From JBKPNX01 sp046732855 (GTDB lineage: Bacteria; Pseudomonadota; Alphaproteobacteria; Geminicoccales; Geminicoccaceae): DNA of 14,618 nucleotides. A program made the translations under genes and the position numbers. The notes below the pieces were generated by a model that ran no database searches, was not told the origin of the DNA, and saw only the letters and a list, made by a program, of their open reading frames with translations. The stretch is from NCBI GenBank assembly GCA_046732855.1, contig JBKPNX010000149.1, positions 1 to 14,618 of the forward strand, written 5' to 3'. Below are positions 1 through 6,427 of the stretch, one piece after another. Numbering within the stretch: position 1 is the first letter of the stretch; every line of letters begins with the position of its first letter.

Positions 1-352
1 TGCGCGCGCCGACCCGCTTGGCCAGGCCGAGCATGTTGATCGCGCCGTGCACGCTGGTCTTGGTGGTCTGCACCGGGTCGTGCTGGTAGTGGATCGGCGA
101 GGCCGGGCAGGCGAGGTTGTAGATCTGGTCGACCTCGACATAGAGCGGGAAGGTGATGTCGTGGCGCAGCGCCTCGAAGCCACTGTGGCCGAGCAGGCCG
201 GCGAGGTTGCCGCGCACCCCGGTGAAGTAGTTGTCGACGCTGACCACCTCGTGCCCGGCCGCGACCAGGCGCTCGCACAGGTGGCTGCCGAGGAACCCCG
301 CCCCCCCGGTCACCAGCACCCGCGTCGGGCTGAAAGGCATCATTCCGGTCAT
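1..352 (-). CDS. UDP-glucuronate decarboxylase-type NAD-dependent epimerase (5' part, cut by window edge)
   Basis: The minus strand encodes the first 117 residues of an extended short-chain dehydrogenase/reductase. A Rossmann NAD-binding motif, VTGGAGFLGSH, lies near residues 14-24, followed by VVSVDNYFTG. Next comes a stretch diagnostic of UDP-xylose synthase (UXS): NLACPASPIHYQ, then DPVQTTKTSVHG and NMLGLAKR. In this family the enzyme oxidises and decarboxylates UDP-glucuronate to UDP-xylose in the cytosol, for surface polysaccharide synthesis. I chose the ATG at 352 because GGGAG lies about 8 nt upstream; in-frame ATGs at 343 and 340 are alternatives. The catalytic YxxxK and the C-terminal half are outside the window. 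A related dTDP-glucose 4,6-dehydratase-like enzyme cannot be fully excluded, but the CPASPIHYQ stretch favours UXS. Confidence 0.85.
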   Translation of the reverse strand, partial: MTGMMPFSPTRVLVTGGAGFLGSHLCERLVAAGHEVVSVDNYFTGVRGNLAGLLGHSGFEALRHDITFPLYVEVDQIYNLACPASPIHYQHDPVQTTKTSVHGAINMLGLAKRVGAR

Positions 353-912
353 CCCGCGTTCTCCCGCAGCATGGATCCACCTCAGGGCGCCGATCAGGGC
401 GCACCCGGCCGAAGTGCCCGCTTCGGCGCAACTGCCGGCGCGATCGTCACGTGGGACGAGCGAGCCGACACGACGCCCTGCGCCATCACCGGGTGAGCGC
501 GCGCCGCGCGGTTCGCCAGGGCGGCCGCACGACTTGACCGCTGATCGCGGCCTGACGCAGCAGCACCCGCGCTTCAGCGCCGGTGTCGCACCTTTGCCTG
601 GATGACCTCCTGGCCCGGGCTCGCCCGGTGATATCTTGGCTGTACTTCGAAATCATGAACGCGGCGGTCGGGCCTGCTCCTGGGCGCCAGGCCCCCTCGT
701 CCGGGTGGCCTGCGGGCGAGGTCCACGTCCGAGCCCGAAGTTGGATGGATCTGGTCCAGGGGCGCGGTGCGGGTGCCCGGCGGGTGTCCAGCGCAAGAGG
801 CAGGCGCCTTAGATTGACGGCGTCCCCGCAGTTCGAGACTTCTGCCCGCACGCGCCGCTGAAGCCGGCGACGCCCGCACGATCTTCGCGGCGTCTCCAGG
901 CCGCCTATCGCG
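353..912. other. Intergenic stretch with no supportable gene
   Basis: About 560 bp lie between the epimerase start and the tRNA-like remnant. Several open frames cross it on both strands, but their translations are arginine/proline/alanine-rich with no recognisable motif, as expected of chance open frames in GC-rich DNA. None has a convincing ribosome binding site plus a protein-like sequence. The leftmost part must hold the epimerase promoter, but I see no clear -35/-10 pair. It could contain decayed genes that I cannot recognise. Confidence 0.5.
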
Positions 913-923
913 GATGATAGGCG
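902..923. repeat. 8-bp perfect hairpin at the 3' end of the tRNA-like remnant
   Basis: CGCCTATC at 902-909 and GATAGGCG at 916-923 are perfect reverse complements around a 6-nt loop (GCGGAT). Read on the minus strand, the hairpin begins within the last bases of the tRNA-Val-like acceptor sequence and continues past it. It has no T-run, so it is not a standard intrinsic terminator. It might be a recombination (att-like) feature or a leftover of tRNA 3' processing. Confidence 0.6.
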
Positions 924-946
924 CTGGTGGGATCGAACCCCCGACC
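913..946 (-). repeat. Direct repeat of the tRNA-Val 3' end, distal copy (candidate att site)
   Basis: These 34 bp match 6207-6240, the 3' end of the intact tRNA-Val(GAC), at 31 of 34 positions. The differences are at 917, 919 and 940. The core 920-939 is 20 identical bases. The match covers the T arm, the 3' acceptor strand and the position of the CCA end, which reads TCA here. The conserved T-loop alone would explain only about 11 of these bases. The orientation equals that of the tRNA, as expected for the distal att copy left by integration at a tRNA 3' end. The two copies are offset by 5294 bp. Confidence 0.75.
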
Positions 947-990
947 ATTGCGATTGGACGCGGGCGCGTTGCAGCATAAGCCAGCTGCGC
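913..990 (-). pseudogene. tRNA-Val-like remnant
   Basis: The 3' third (913-946) is nearly identical to tRNA-Val(GAC). Further 5' on the minus strand there is a D-arm-like hairpin, GCAGC-loop-GCTGC with TGG in the loop (about 971-988). The anticodon region cannot be folded into a normal 5-bp stem with 7-nt loop. The 5' acceptor strand does not pair over 7 bp with the 3' strand. The T stem has one mismatch, and the terminal CCA is TCA. I therefore do not call it a functional tRNA. It is either a decayed duplicate or an att sequence with chance similarity in its 5' half. Confidence 0.45.
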
Positions 991-1095
991 CGCCCCGGGG
1001 GCCTTGCTTTTTCCGTCGTCGGGCCCAAAGATCGGCTTCAGCAACCGGCATGCGCAATCTAAGCTCCATATCGCAACCGGGCGACGGGGGGAGAA

Positions 1096-2076
1096 ATGAA
1101 AGCTGGACGATATCTGGCGTTTGCATGTGCTGCGATAGGGTTGCTTGCTGCTGGACGAGTCGGCCACGCCGCAGAGGGAGAGAAAATCTGCGTCGCGTAC
1201 CACTCGAGCGCCGCTACGTTCAACGTCGTTGACCGCGAGGGAAAAGCAGAGCGTGCGGCAGAGCTTGGCGTCGAGATTGTCCAGGCGGATGCCACCGAAG
1301 ACGCCGACAAGCAAACCCAGCAGATCCGGGATTTCGTCACCGCAGGATGTACCGGGCTGATCGTGCAGGCGGTGGATGCCACCGCGACGGCTGTGGCAGT
1401 CGAGGAACTTACCGATTCACCGATTCCGATCATCACCGGCGACCGCTTCGTCGACCTTCCCTACGGCGGGCCAACGGGACCTAATCCTAAAGTGCATGTC
1501 GGCTGGTCCGACTTCGAGCGCGGCAAGCTGACCGGCGCGGTCGTTGTCCGCGCCTGCGAGGGCAAGGATCCCTGCCGGGTAGTCCTTGAAGAAGGTACGG
1601 CCGGGTCAGCTCCCCAGATCGAGATCACCCGCGGCATCGAGGCGGCGATCGCCGACCATCCCAACATCAGTATCATCGATCGGCAAAACCATAACTTTGA
1701 TCCGTCGCAGGCTGTCACGGTGACAGAGGCGCTTCTGACCAAATACCGTCAGGGCGAGATCGAGGTGATCGTCAGTCACGACGACAACAGCGCCATCGCC
1801 GCGCTCGAAGCGGCTGAAGGACTCGGCCGCACTGAGCTTGCCGTGGTCGGCTCGGGAGGCAGCAAAGCGGCCACCGACGCGATTGCTGAGGGGCGGATGT
1901 ACGGCACTTCAAAGATTTCACCGACCGACTATGGTCGCTTGGCGGTGGATACCGTAGTGCATTTGATGCGTAAGGAGCCGATTACCGTCGTCGAGCAAGA
2001 CGGACGCCCGACCGTGCAGATGAAGCTGATCGAGGTGACGCGCGACAACGTCGGCGAAAATCCCGGTGAGTGGTAG
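1096..2076 (+). CDS. Sugar ABC transporter periplasmic substrate-binding protein (RbsB-like)
   Basis: This is a 326-residue secreted binding protein of the periplasmic-binding-protein type I fold (ribose/inositol-type, Peripla_BP_4-like). A Sec signal peptide spans about residues 1-25: charged MKAGR, a hydrophobic core, then GHA-A as a likely cleavage site. The mature part shows the pattern typical of the family: DADKQTQQIRDFVTAG followed by GLIVQAVDATA near residues 75-100, and VIVSHDDNSAIAALEAAEGLG near 220-240, where the Asp pair usually contacts the sugar. A purine-rich GGGGGGAG sits directly upstream of the ATG. It is the first gene of a binding protein-ATPase-permease-isomerase operon. 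The ligand cannot be read from the sequence; the neighbouring IolE-like enzyme suggests a cyclitol or sugar. Base composition is less GC-rich than the flanking genes (hand count at 1201-1260 gives 38/60 GC, against 42/60 at 11101-11160 in glgX). Confidence 0.9.
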   Translation: MKAGRYLAFACAAIGLLAAGRVGHAAEGEKICVAYHSSAATFNVVDREGKAERAAELGVEIVQADATEDADKQTQQIRDFVTAGCTGLIVQAVDATATAVAVEELTDSPIPIITGDRFVDLPYGGPTGPNPKVHVGWSDFERGKLTGAVVVRACEGKDPCRVVLEEGTAGSAPQIEITRGIEAAIADHPNISIIDRQNHNFDPSQAVTVTEALLTKYRQGEIEVIVSHDDNSAIAALEAAEGLGRTELAVVGSGGSKAATDAIAEGRMYGTSKISPTDYGRLAVDTVVHLMRKEPITVVEQDGRPTVQMKLIEVTRDNVGENPGEW

Positions 2077-2208
2077 GCGAGCACCCAACTCGAAAGTGCG
2101 CGGGAGTCCGCTGTTCAGATCGGGCCGCTCGCCACAGGGAGACTGGCAGTCGCTGATCGGGATCTCGTCCTAGCCTTACGCAACGTCAGCAAGCGCTACC
2201 CCGGTGGG

Positions 2209-3684
2209 ATGGCGCTGCGCGACGTGTCGCTCGAGCTTCGCGCCGGGCAGGTCGTCGGACTCTTGGGTGAGAACGGCGCGGGCAAATCGACGCTCGTCAA
2301 GATCCTGAGTGGCGCGACGGCGCCGACCGACGGCGAGATTGTCATGGGCGGCAGACCCATTTCATTCAGTTCGCCGACCGACGCTCTCCGTGCGGGCATC
2401 GCCACCGTGTTTCAAGAGGGCACGCTGGTCCCGAACCTGACGGTTGCAGCCAACCTTCTGCTGGGTCGCGAACCGGTCTCTGGCGGCTGGTTCGGACCAA
2501 TCCGCCGCCGGCGGTTACGCGCACTCGCGGAGGAGGCGATCAAGCAGTCAGGCTTCGTCCTGAACCCGGATGACGTGGTCGCCGACCTGACCAGTGCTGG
2601 ACGCCAGCTGGTCGAGCTGACGCGCGCGCTCAGCCTTGCCGCACGAGTCGTGGTACTCGACGAGCCCACGTCGGCGCTGACCGCCGAGGAGACGGCCGGG
2701 CTGTTTGCGGCAGTGCGCCGCTTGATCACCGCCGACATTGCTGTCGTCTACATCACCCATCGACTGGATGAAGTGGCGGAGATTTGCGATCGCCTGCTGG
2801 TCCTTCGCGATGGCCTGCTTGTTGGCGAGCTCCCTGGCCAAGCTGCCCAGCGCGACATCGTCAGGATGATGGTCGGGCGGGATGTCGCGACCCTGTTTCC
2901 CTTGAAGTCGGCCCGTGCAGCCAGCCACCAGCCGATCCTGAAGGTCGAAGCTGTGCAAATCGCTTCGATCGGGCCGATCGACATCGAGCTTGGAGCGGGT
3001 GAGGTTCTCGGACTGGTCGGACTGCTGGGCTCCGCTCAAGAGGCCATCGGGCGCGCAATCTTCGGGGCGATCCGGCCTGACGCGGGGGCAATCCTCCTCG
3101 ACGGATGCGCTGTGCCGGTCGCCCGACCCAGTGCTGCGGCCGCCATGGGCATGGCGTTCCTTGGTGCGGACCGTCAGCGCGAGGGCGTCATCCCGACGAT
3201 GAGCCTCAAGGGCAACTTGTCCCTGTGCTCGTTACCCACGGTCTCGACAGGGCCGTTTGTCCGCTCGGCCGAGGAACGGCAGGTCGCGGAGGCGTTGCGG
3301 GAGAAATATTCGATTCGATGCTACGGCGTTAGCCAACCCATGGACACTTTGAGCGGCGGCAATCAGCAGAAGGCGCTGCTGGCGCGCTGGTTGGCCGCCA
3401 AGCCGCAGGTCGTGGTCCTCGAGGAACCGACCCACGGGATCGACATTGGGGCCAAGCAAGAGGTCTACCGGCTGATCCGCGGTCTCGCGGAGGACGGAAA
3501 GGGGATCATCATTGTCTCCTCCGACGCGCACGAAATCGCTGGTCTTTGCGATCGTGTGATCGGATTCGACCGCGAACGCGCCGTGGGCGAGCTGGTCGGA
3601 CACGAGATCACCCCCGAGGCCATCATCGCGCTCACGGTCCAGCACGGCATCATCGAGAAGGCACCGGAAGGCGCCCATCGGTAA
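2209..3684 (+). CDS. Sugar ABC transporter ATP-binding protein, two ATPase domains (RbsA-like)
   Basis: This cytoplasmic double ATPase powers sugar import (RbsA/MglA/XylG type), 491 residues from the ATG at 2209. Domain 1 has Walker A GENGAGKST (residues 20-28), a divergent signature LTSAGRQ and Walker B VVVLDEPTSALT followed by YITHR. Domain 2 has a degenerate P-loop region (GLVGLLGSAQEA), signature LSGGNQQKALLARW and Walker B VVVLEEPTHGID. A degenerate second Walker A is normal in this family. The start is uncertain. Homology clearly extends upstream in frame (LRNVSKRYPGG at about 2176-2208), and the frame stays open back to the stop codon of the binding protein at 2074-2076, yet it contains no ATG, GTG or TTG. 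The true start may be a rare codon (for example CTG at 2143), or the sequence may carry an error. The gene sits 29 nt before the permease start. Confidence 0.88.
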   Translation: MALRDVSLELRAGQVVGLLGENGAGKSTLVKILSGATAPTDGEIVMGGRPISFSSPTDALRAGIATVFQEGTLVPNLTVAANLLLGREPVSGGWFGPIRRRRLRALAEEAIKQSGFVLNPDDVVADLTSAGRQLVELTRALSLAARVVVLDEPTSALTAEETAGLFAAVRRLITADIAVVYITHRLDEVAEICDRLLVLRDGLLVGELPGQAAQRDIVRMMVGRDVATLFPLKSARAASHQPILKVEAVQIASIGPIDIELGAGEVLGLVGLLGSAQEAIGRAIFGAIRPDAGAILLDGCAVPVARPSAAAAMGMAFLGADRQREGVIPTMSLKGNLSLCSLPTVSTGPFVRSAEERQVAEALREKYSIRCYGVSQPMDTLSGGNQQKALLARWLAAKPQVVVLEEPTHGIDIGAKQEVYRLIRGLAEDGKGIIIVSSDAHEIAGLCDRVIGFDRERAVGELVGHEITPEAIIALTVQHGIIEKAPEGAHR

Positions 3685-3713
3685 AGATGTTTGGCAATCC
3701 ACAAGGAGCAGGG

Positions 3714-4676
3714 ATGGCCTCGATCATCTGGCGCCGCCAAAGAGCTCTGTTCCTTGATAACAGCTTGACTATGTTCTTTGCATCACTTGTCGTTATTGTA
3801 GCCATCATCGAACCTGCCTTCCTGGAGTGGAGCAATATTCAATCCATCCTGCGCGGCGCCGCGGTCATTGGTATTGTCGCAGCGGGCATGACGGTCGTCA
3901 TGGTCGCCGGGGGCTTCGATCTCTCGGTCGCGCGCGTCGCCGCGCTCTGCGGCATTGTCGTCGCCCAGCTCAACGGCTACGGTCCAGTCGTGACCATCGG
4001 GGCGATGCTCGCGCTGTGCATCGCCATCGGCCTGGTCAATGGCACGCTGATCGCCAAGGCCAAGGTCAATCCGTTCGTCGTGACCTTGGGCATGCTTTCC
4101 ATCGCCTCGACGCTCACGCTGGTTGTGTCGAGCGGCCGTGTGATCCGCGACCTGGATCCCTGGTTGAAATCGCTGGCACAGGGCGATATCGGTCCGATTC
4201 CGAAGGCAGTCGTGGTCTTTCTGCTGGTCGCGGGCTTCTGCCACCTTCTCCTGTCACGAACCCAGTTCGGGCGGTACGTCTACGCCGTGGGCGGCAATCC
4301 TGAGGCGAGCCGTCTGGCAGGCATCAAAATCGATCGGGTTCAGATCTGGTGTTACGTGCTCGTCGCGGTCTGCAGCGGCATAGCGGGCACCGTTCTGACG
4401 TCGCGCCTCAATTCGGCGTCGCCCGTGGCGCTTCCTGGCGGAGAGCTCGACGCAATTGCCGCAGTGATCATCGGAGGTACGCGGCTGGGTGGTGGGCACG
4501 GCAACATCATTCCCGGGACGCTGATCGGCGTGCTGATTCTGGCCTCGATGAACAACGGGCTGATTCTCCTGGGAATAGACCCCGATTGGCAAGGCCTTAT
4601 GAAAGGCTCCGTGATCATCCTCGCGGTCGGATTCGACATTCTTCAAGGCCGACGCTCCGGCCGGATCCGCTCCTAG
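3714..4676 (+). CDS. Sugar ABC transporter permease (RbsC-like)
   Basis: This is an inner-membrane permease of the ribose/xylose/galactose type (BPD_transp_2), 320 residues, matching the usual length of about 320. Hydrophobic helices alternate with short loops throughout, for example MFFASLVVIVAIIEPAF near the N-terminus and VVVFLLVAGFCHLLLS mid-protein. Family hallmarks include GMTVVMVAGGFDLSV, VNPFVVTLGMLSIASTL, YAVGGNPEASRLAGI and AAVIIGGTRLGGGHG followed by GTLIGVLIL. I chose ATG 3714 because AAGGAG lies 5 nt upstream; an earlier in-frame ATG at 3687 lacks a comparable site. It partners with the ATPase that ends 29 nt upstream and with the binding protein at 1096-2076. Confidence 0.92.
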   Translation: MASIIWRRQRALFLDNSLTMFFASLVVIVAIIEPAFLEWSNIQSILRGAAVIGIVAAGMTVVMVAGGFDLSVARVAALCGIVVAQLNGYGPVVTIGAMLALCIAIGLVNGTLIAKAKVNPFVVTLGMLSIASTLTLVVSSGRVIRDLDPWLKSLAQGDIGPIPKAVVVFLLVAGFCHLLLSRTQFGRYVYAVGGNPEASRLAGIKIDRVQIWCYVLVAVCSGIAGTVLTSRLNSASPVALPGGELDAIAAVIIGGTRLGGGHGNIIPGTLIGVLILASMNNGLILLGIDPDWQGLMKGSVIILAVGFDILQGRRSGRIRS

Positions 4677-4728
4677 GCATGGGCACCGAGAGCCGCCATT
4701 CGACCCGAGGAGCGCCGTGGAGATGCTG

Positions 4729-4761
4729 TCTTGCTCGCTGCTAAAGGAGCAGCGAGCAAGA
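4729..4761. repeat. 14-bp perfect hairpin between permease and IolE-like gene
   Basis: TCTTGCTCGCTGCT at 4729-4742 is the exact reverse complement of AGCAGCGAGCAAGA at 4748-4761, with a 5-nt loop (AAAGG). It lies in the 99-nt gap after the permease stop. It ends immediately before the GGGAGAGAG ribosome binding site of the next gene and 14 nt before its ATG. There is no T-tract on either side, so it is unlikely to be a simple intrinsic terminator. It could protect or process the mRNA, or set lower or regulated expression of the downstream enzyme. Confidence 0.75.
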
Positions 4762-4775
4762 AGGGAGAGAGACTC

Positions 4776-5666
4776 ATGAAGGTAGAGGTAGGGAGTGCGC
4801 CTGACTCTTGGGGCGTCTGGTTCCCGAATGATCCGCGGCAGACGCCGTGGCAGAGGTTTTTGGATGAGATCAGCGAGGCCGGGTATGAGTGGACTGAGCT
4901 CGGCCCATACGGCTACTTGCCGTCAGACCTGAAAACCTTGCGTCCGGAGTTGGAGCGGCGGGGGCTCAAGGTCACCGGTTCTTTCGTGATGGGCGATCTT
5001 GCCAACCCGGCGACTTCCTGGCCCGAACTCGAACGGCAACTCCGTGGCTGGGGACCAATCCTCAAAGATTTGGCACCGGACTTTCTCGTCTTAATCGACG
5101 ACACCTATACCGACCTGTTCAGCGGCGTCGCGCGCACCGCCTCTCGCCTCGACGATCAGGGCTTTCGACGTCTGGTGGATACGACCCGGCGCATTGCCGA
5201 GATCGCCCGCACCGATTACGGGCTGCAACTCGTCTTTCATCCGCATGCCCAGACTCACGTGGAGTATGAAGACCAGATCGAGGCGCTGCTGGATGCCAGC
5301 GAGCCAGACTTGGTTTCGTTGCTCCTGGATACGGGGCATCACGCCTACTGCGGCGGCGACCCGGTGAGCTTCATGCAGCGACACCACAGCCGGATTCCCT
5401 ATCTGCATCTGAAAAACGTCGACAGCGAGCTCCGCGCCAGGGTGGCGGCGGAGAATATCCCCTTCGCTCAGGCGCTTGCGATGGATGTGTTTGTTGAGCC
5501 AGCGAACGGCGCTGTCGATTTCCTGGCATTTCGTGACGTGCTTCGGGATCTCGACTTCGTCGGCTTTGGCATTGTCGAGCAGGACATGTTCCCTGCACCC
5601 CTCGACAAGCCGCTTCCGATCGCCAAGCGCACCCGTGCCTATCTCAGGGAGATCGGACTCGGGTAG
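4776..5666 (+). CDS. IolE/MocC-like sugar isomerase/epimerase (inosose dehydratase family)
   Basis: This is a 296-residue TIM-barrel protein of the AP-endonuclease-2-like (xylose isomerase-like) superfamily. The N-terminus, GSAPDSWGVWFPNDPRQTPW then WTELGPYGY, is characteristic of proteins annotated as IolE (2-keto-myo-inositol dehydratase) or MocC. Candidate metal and acid-base residues in the usual barrel positions are E41, H155/H157 (VFHPHAQTH), D185 with H188 (LLLDTGHH), H211 (YLHLKNVD) and E268 (GIVEQD). It probably acts in the cytosol on the substrate brought in by the upstream transporter. I chose ATG 4776 for the GGGAGAGAG just upstream; an in-frame TTG at 4731 would start inside the hairpin and is unlikely. 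The exact reaction (dehydration, isomerisation or epimerisation) cannot be fixed from sequence alone. Confidence 0.85.
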   Translation: MKVEVGSAPDSWGVWFPNDPRQTPWQRFLDEISEAGYEWTELGPYGYLPSDLKTLRPELERRGLKVTGSFVMGDLANPATSWPELERQLRGWGPILKDLAPDFLVLIDDTYTDLFSGVARTASRLDDQGFRRLVDTTRRIAEIARTDYGLQLVFHPHAQTHVEYEDQIEALLDASEPDLVSLLLDTGHHAYCGGDPVSFMQRHHSRIPYLHLKNVDSELRARVAAENIPFAQALAMDVFVEPANGAVDFLAFRDVLRDLDFVGFGIVEQDMFPAPLDKPLPIAKRTRAYLREIGLG

Positions 5667-5829
5667 CGTGCGCTCGGGATCATGTAACTCGCCTGCCAGC
5701 TGGTTCACCAGCAATCCGTTCTCTCCGTGGCCCGGGGCGCTTGGAAGTCATATTCTTTAGGAGTGACAGGTCGGCCACGTGACCCGGCTCGAGCCCGGTC
5801 GGGCGCCGGGTGACTAGGGGGCTGCAACC

Positions 5830-6036
5830 ATGACCCTACGGTATGCGGTCGGGATCAAGATCGGCAGCAGGACGGATCAGATGACGGTTGAAGCCGAGGA
5901 CGCGCTCATCGCGGCGCTCAAGGTCAAGACGGCGCACCCCGAAGCCGCGATCACCTATGTGCGCAAGCAAAACGTCCGCGGCGATCGACGCCATCCGCAC
6001 TCAGGCCAGATCGCTGATCCGGCAAGCGGCAGGTGA
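5830..6036 (+). CDS. Small hypothetical protein (68 aa)
   Basis: This short frame begins with ATG 5830 preceded by AGGGGG about 7 nt upstream. The first 50 residues look like a real folded protein: a beta-strand-like start (TLRYAVGIKIGS), an acidic/alanine helix (VEAEDALIAALKVKTAHPEA), then ITYVRKQNVRGDRRHP. The tail is low-complexity and ends 173 bp before tRNA-Val. I recall similar short uncharacterised proteins in alphaproteobacteria but cannot name a family or function. It lies inside the tRNA-bracketed cassette, 163 nt after the IolE-like gene, and may be a separate unit. No signal peptide or membrane segment is visible. Confidence 0.5.
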   Translation: MTLRYAVGIKIGSRTDQMTVEAEDALIAALKVKTAHPEAAITYVRKQNVRGDRRHPHSGQIADPASGR

Positions 6037-6206
6037 TGCCGCTCGCTCGTGATCATCTGTTGACACGTCGATCCACGTAGGCCGCTGGTGAGCCCATCAT
6101 TACCAGATGGTCGGGCTGTCCGAGGCCGTTCCGGGCATGCTCTTACAGCTAGAGGCAGGACGGGTGCCTGCCGAGCACCCAGAACGGGTTGGAAACGGCT
6201 AGCTCT

Positions 6207-6240
6207 GATGGTGGGCGCTGGTGGGATCGAACCACCGACC
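6207..6240 (-). repeat. Direct repeat of the tRNA-Val 3' end, tRNA-proximal copy (candidate att site)
   Basis: This is the 3' end of the intact tRNA-Val gene: part of the variable loop, T arm, 3' acceptor strand, encoded CCA and two bases beyond. It matches 913-946 at 31 of 34 positions. With the tRNA reading leftward, the 5.3 kb to its left is exactly where an element integrated at this 3' end would lie, with the tRNA left intact. Confidence 0.75.
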
Positions 6241-6283
6241 CCTACGATGTCAACGTAGTGCTCTCCCGCTGAGCTAAGCGCCC
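6209..6283 (-). tRNA. tRNA-Val (anticodon GAC)
   Basis: The minus strand folds into a complete 75-nt cloverleaf including encoded CCA. The acceptor GGGCGCT pairs with AGCGCCC, the D arm is GCTC/GAGC, the anticodon stem is CTACG/CGTAG around TTGACAT (anticodon GAC), and the T stem is GGTGG/CCACC around TTCGATC. All stems pair perfectly. It borders the sugar-transporter cassette and its 3' end is duplicated at 913-946. Confidence 0.97.
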
Positions 6284-6294
6284 GAGGCTTCTGG

Positions 6295-6323
6295 TAGGTA
6301 AAACGAAACCGGACGCATTTCAA
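6295..6323 (-). promoter_or_regulatory. Candidate promoter of tRNA-Val
   Basis: On the minus strand, TTGAAA (6323-6318) is followed after exactly 17 nt by TACCTA (6300-6295), 11 nt before the 5' end of the mature tRNA. The -10 is poor against TATAAT, but the same layout (TTG-type -35, 17-nt spacer, TAnnTA, 10-11 nt to the tRNA) recurs at tRNA-Thr. Confidence 0.45.
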
Positions 6324-6427
6324 CCGCATTGGCGTCGAGCCGGAGCGGCGATGCGGCTTGCGGTCGCTCGGGGCTTGTGGTGTCATGGTCGCTCTCTCTC
6401 GAACTCTCCCGAGGTCTGCCGCCGCCG

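Noticed and set aside
47..496. 149-codon plus-strand frame at the left edge
   Set aside because: It is antisense to the UXS-type epimerase, whose motifs are unmistakable on the minus strand.
486..1436. Several overlapping frames on both strands upstream of the binding-protein gene
   Set aside because: They are Arg/Pro/Ala-rich without motifs, overlap each other and the tRNA-like remnant, and lack good ribosome binding sites.
6100..6208. Possible short coding fragment (about 31 codons from an ATG near 6103) left of tRNA-Val
   Set aside because: The peptide looks mildly protein-like, but it is too short, has no clear ribosome binding site and matches nothing I recognise.
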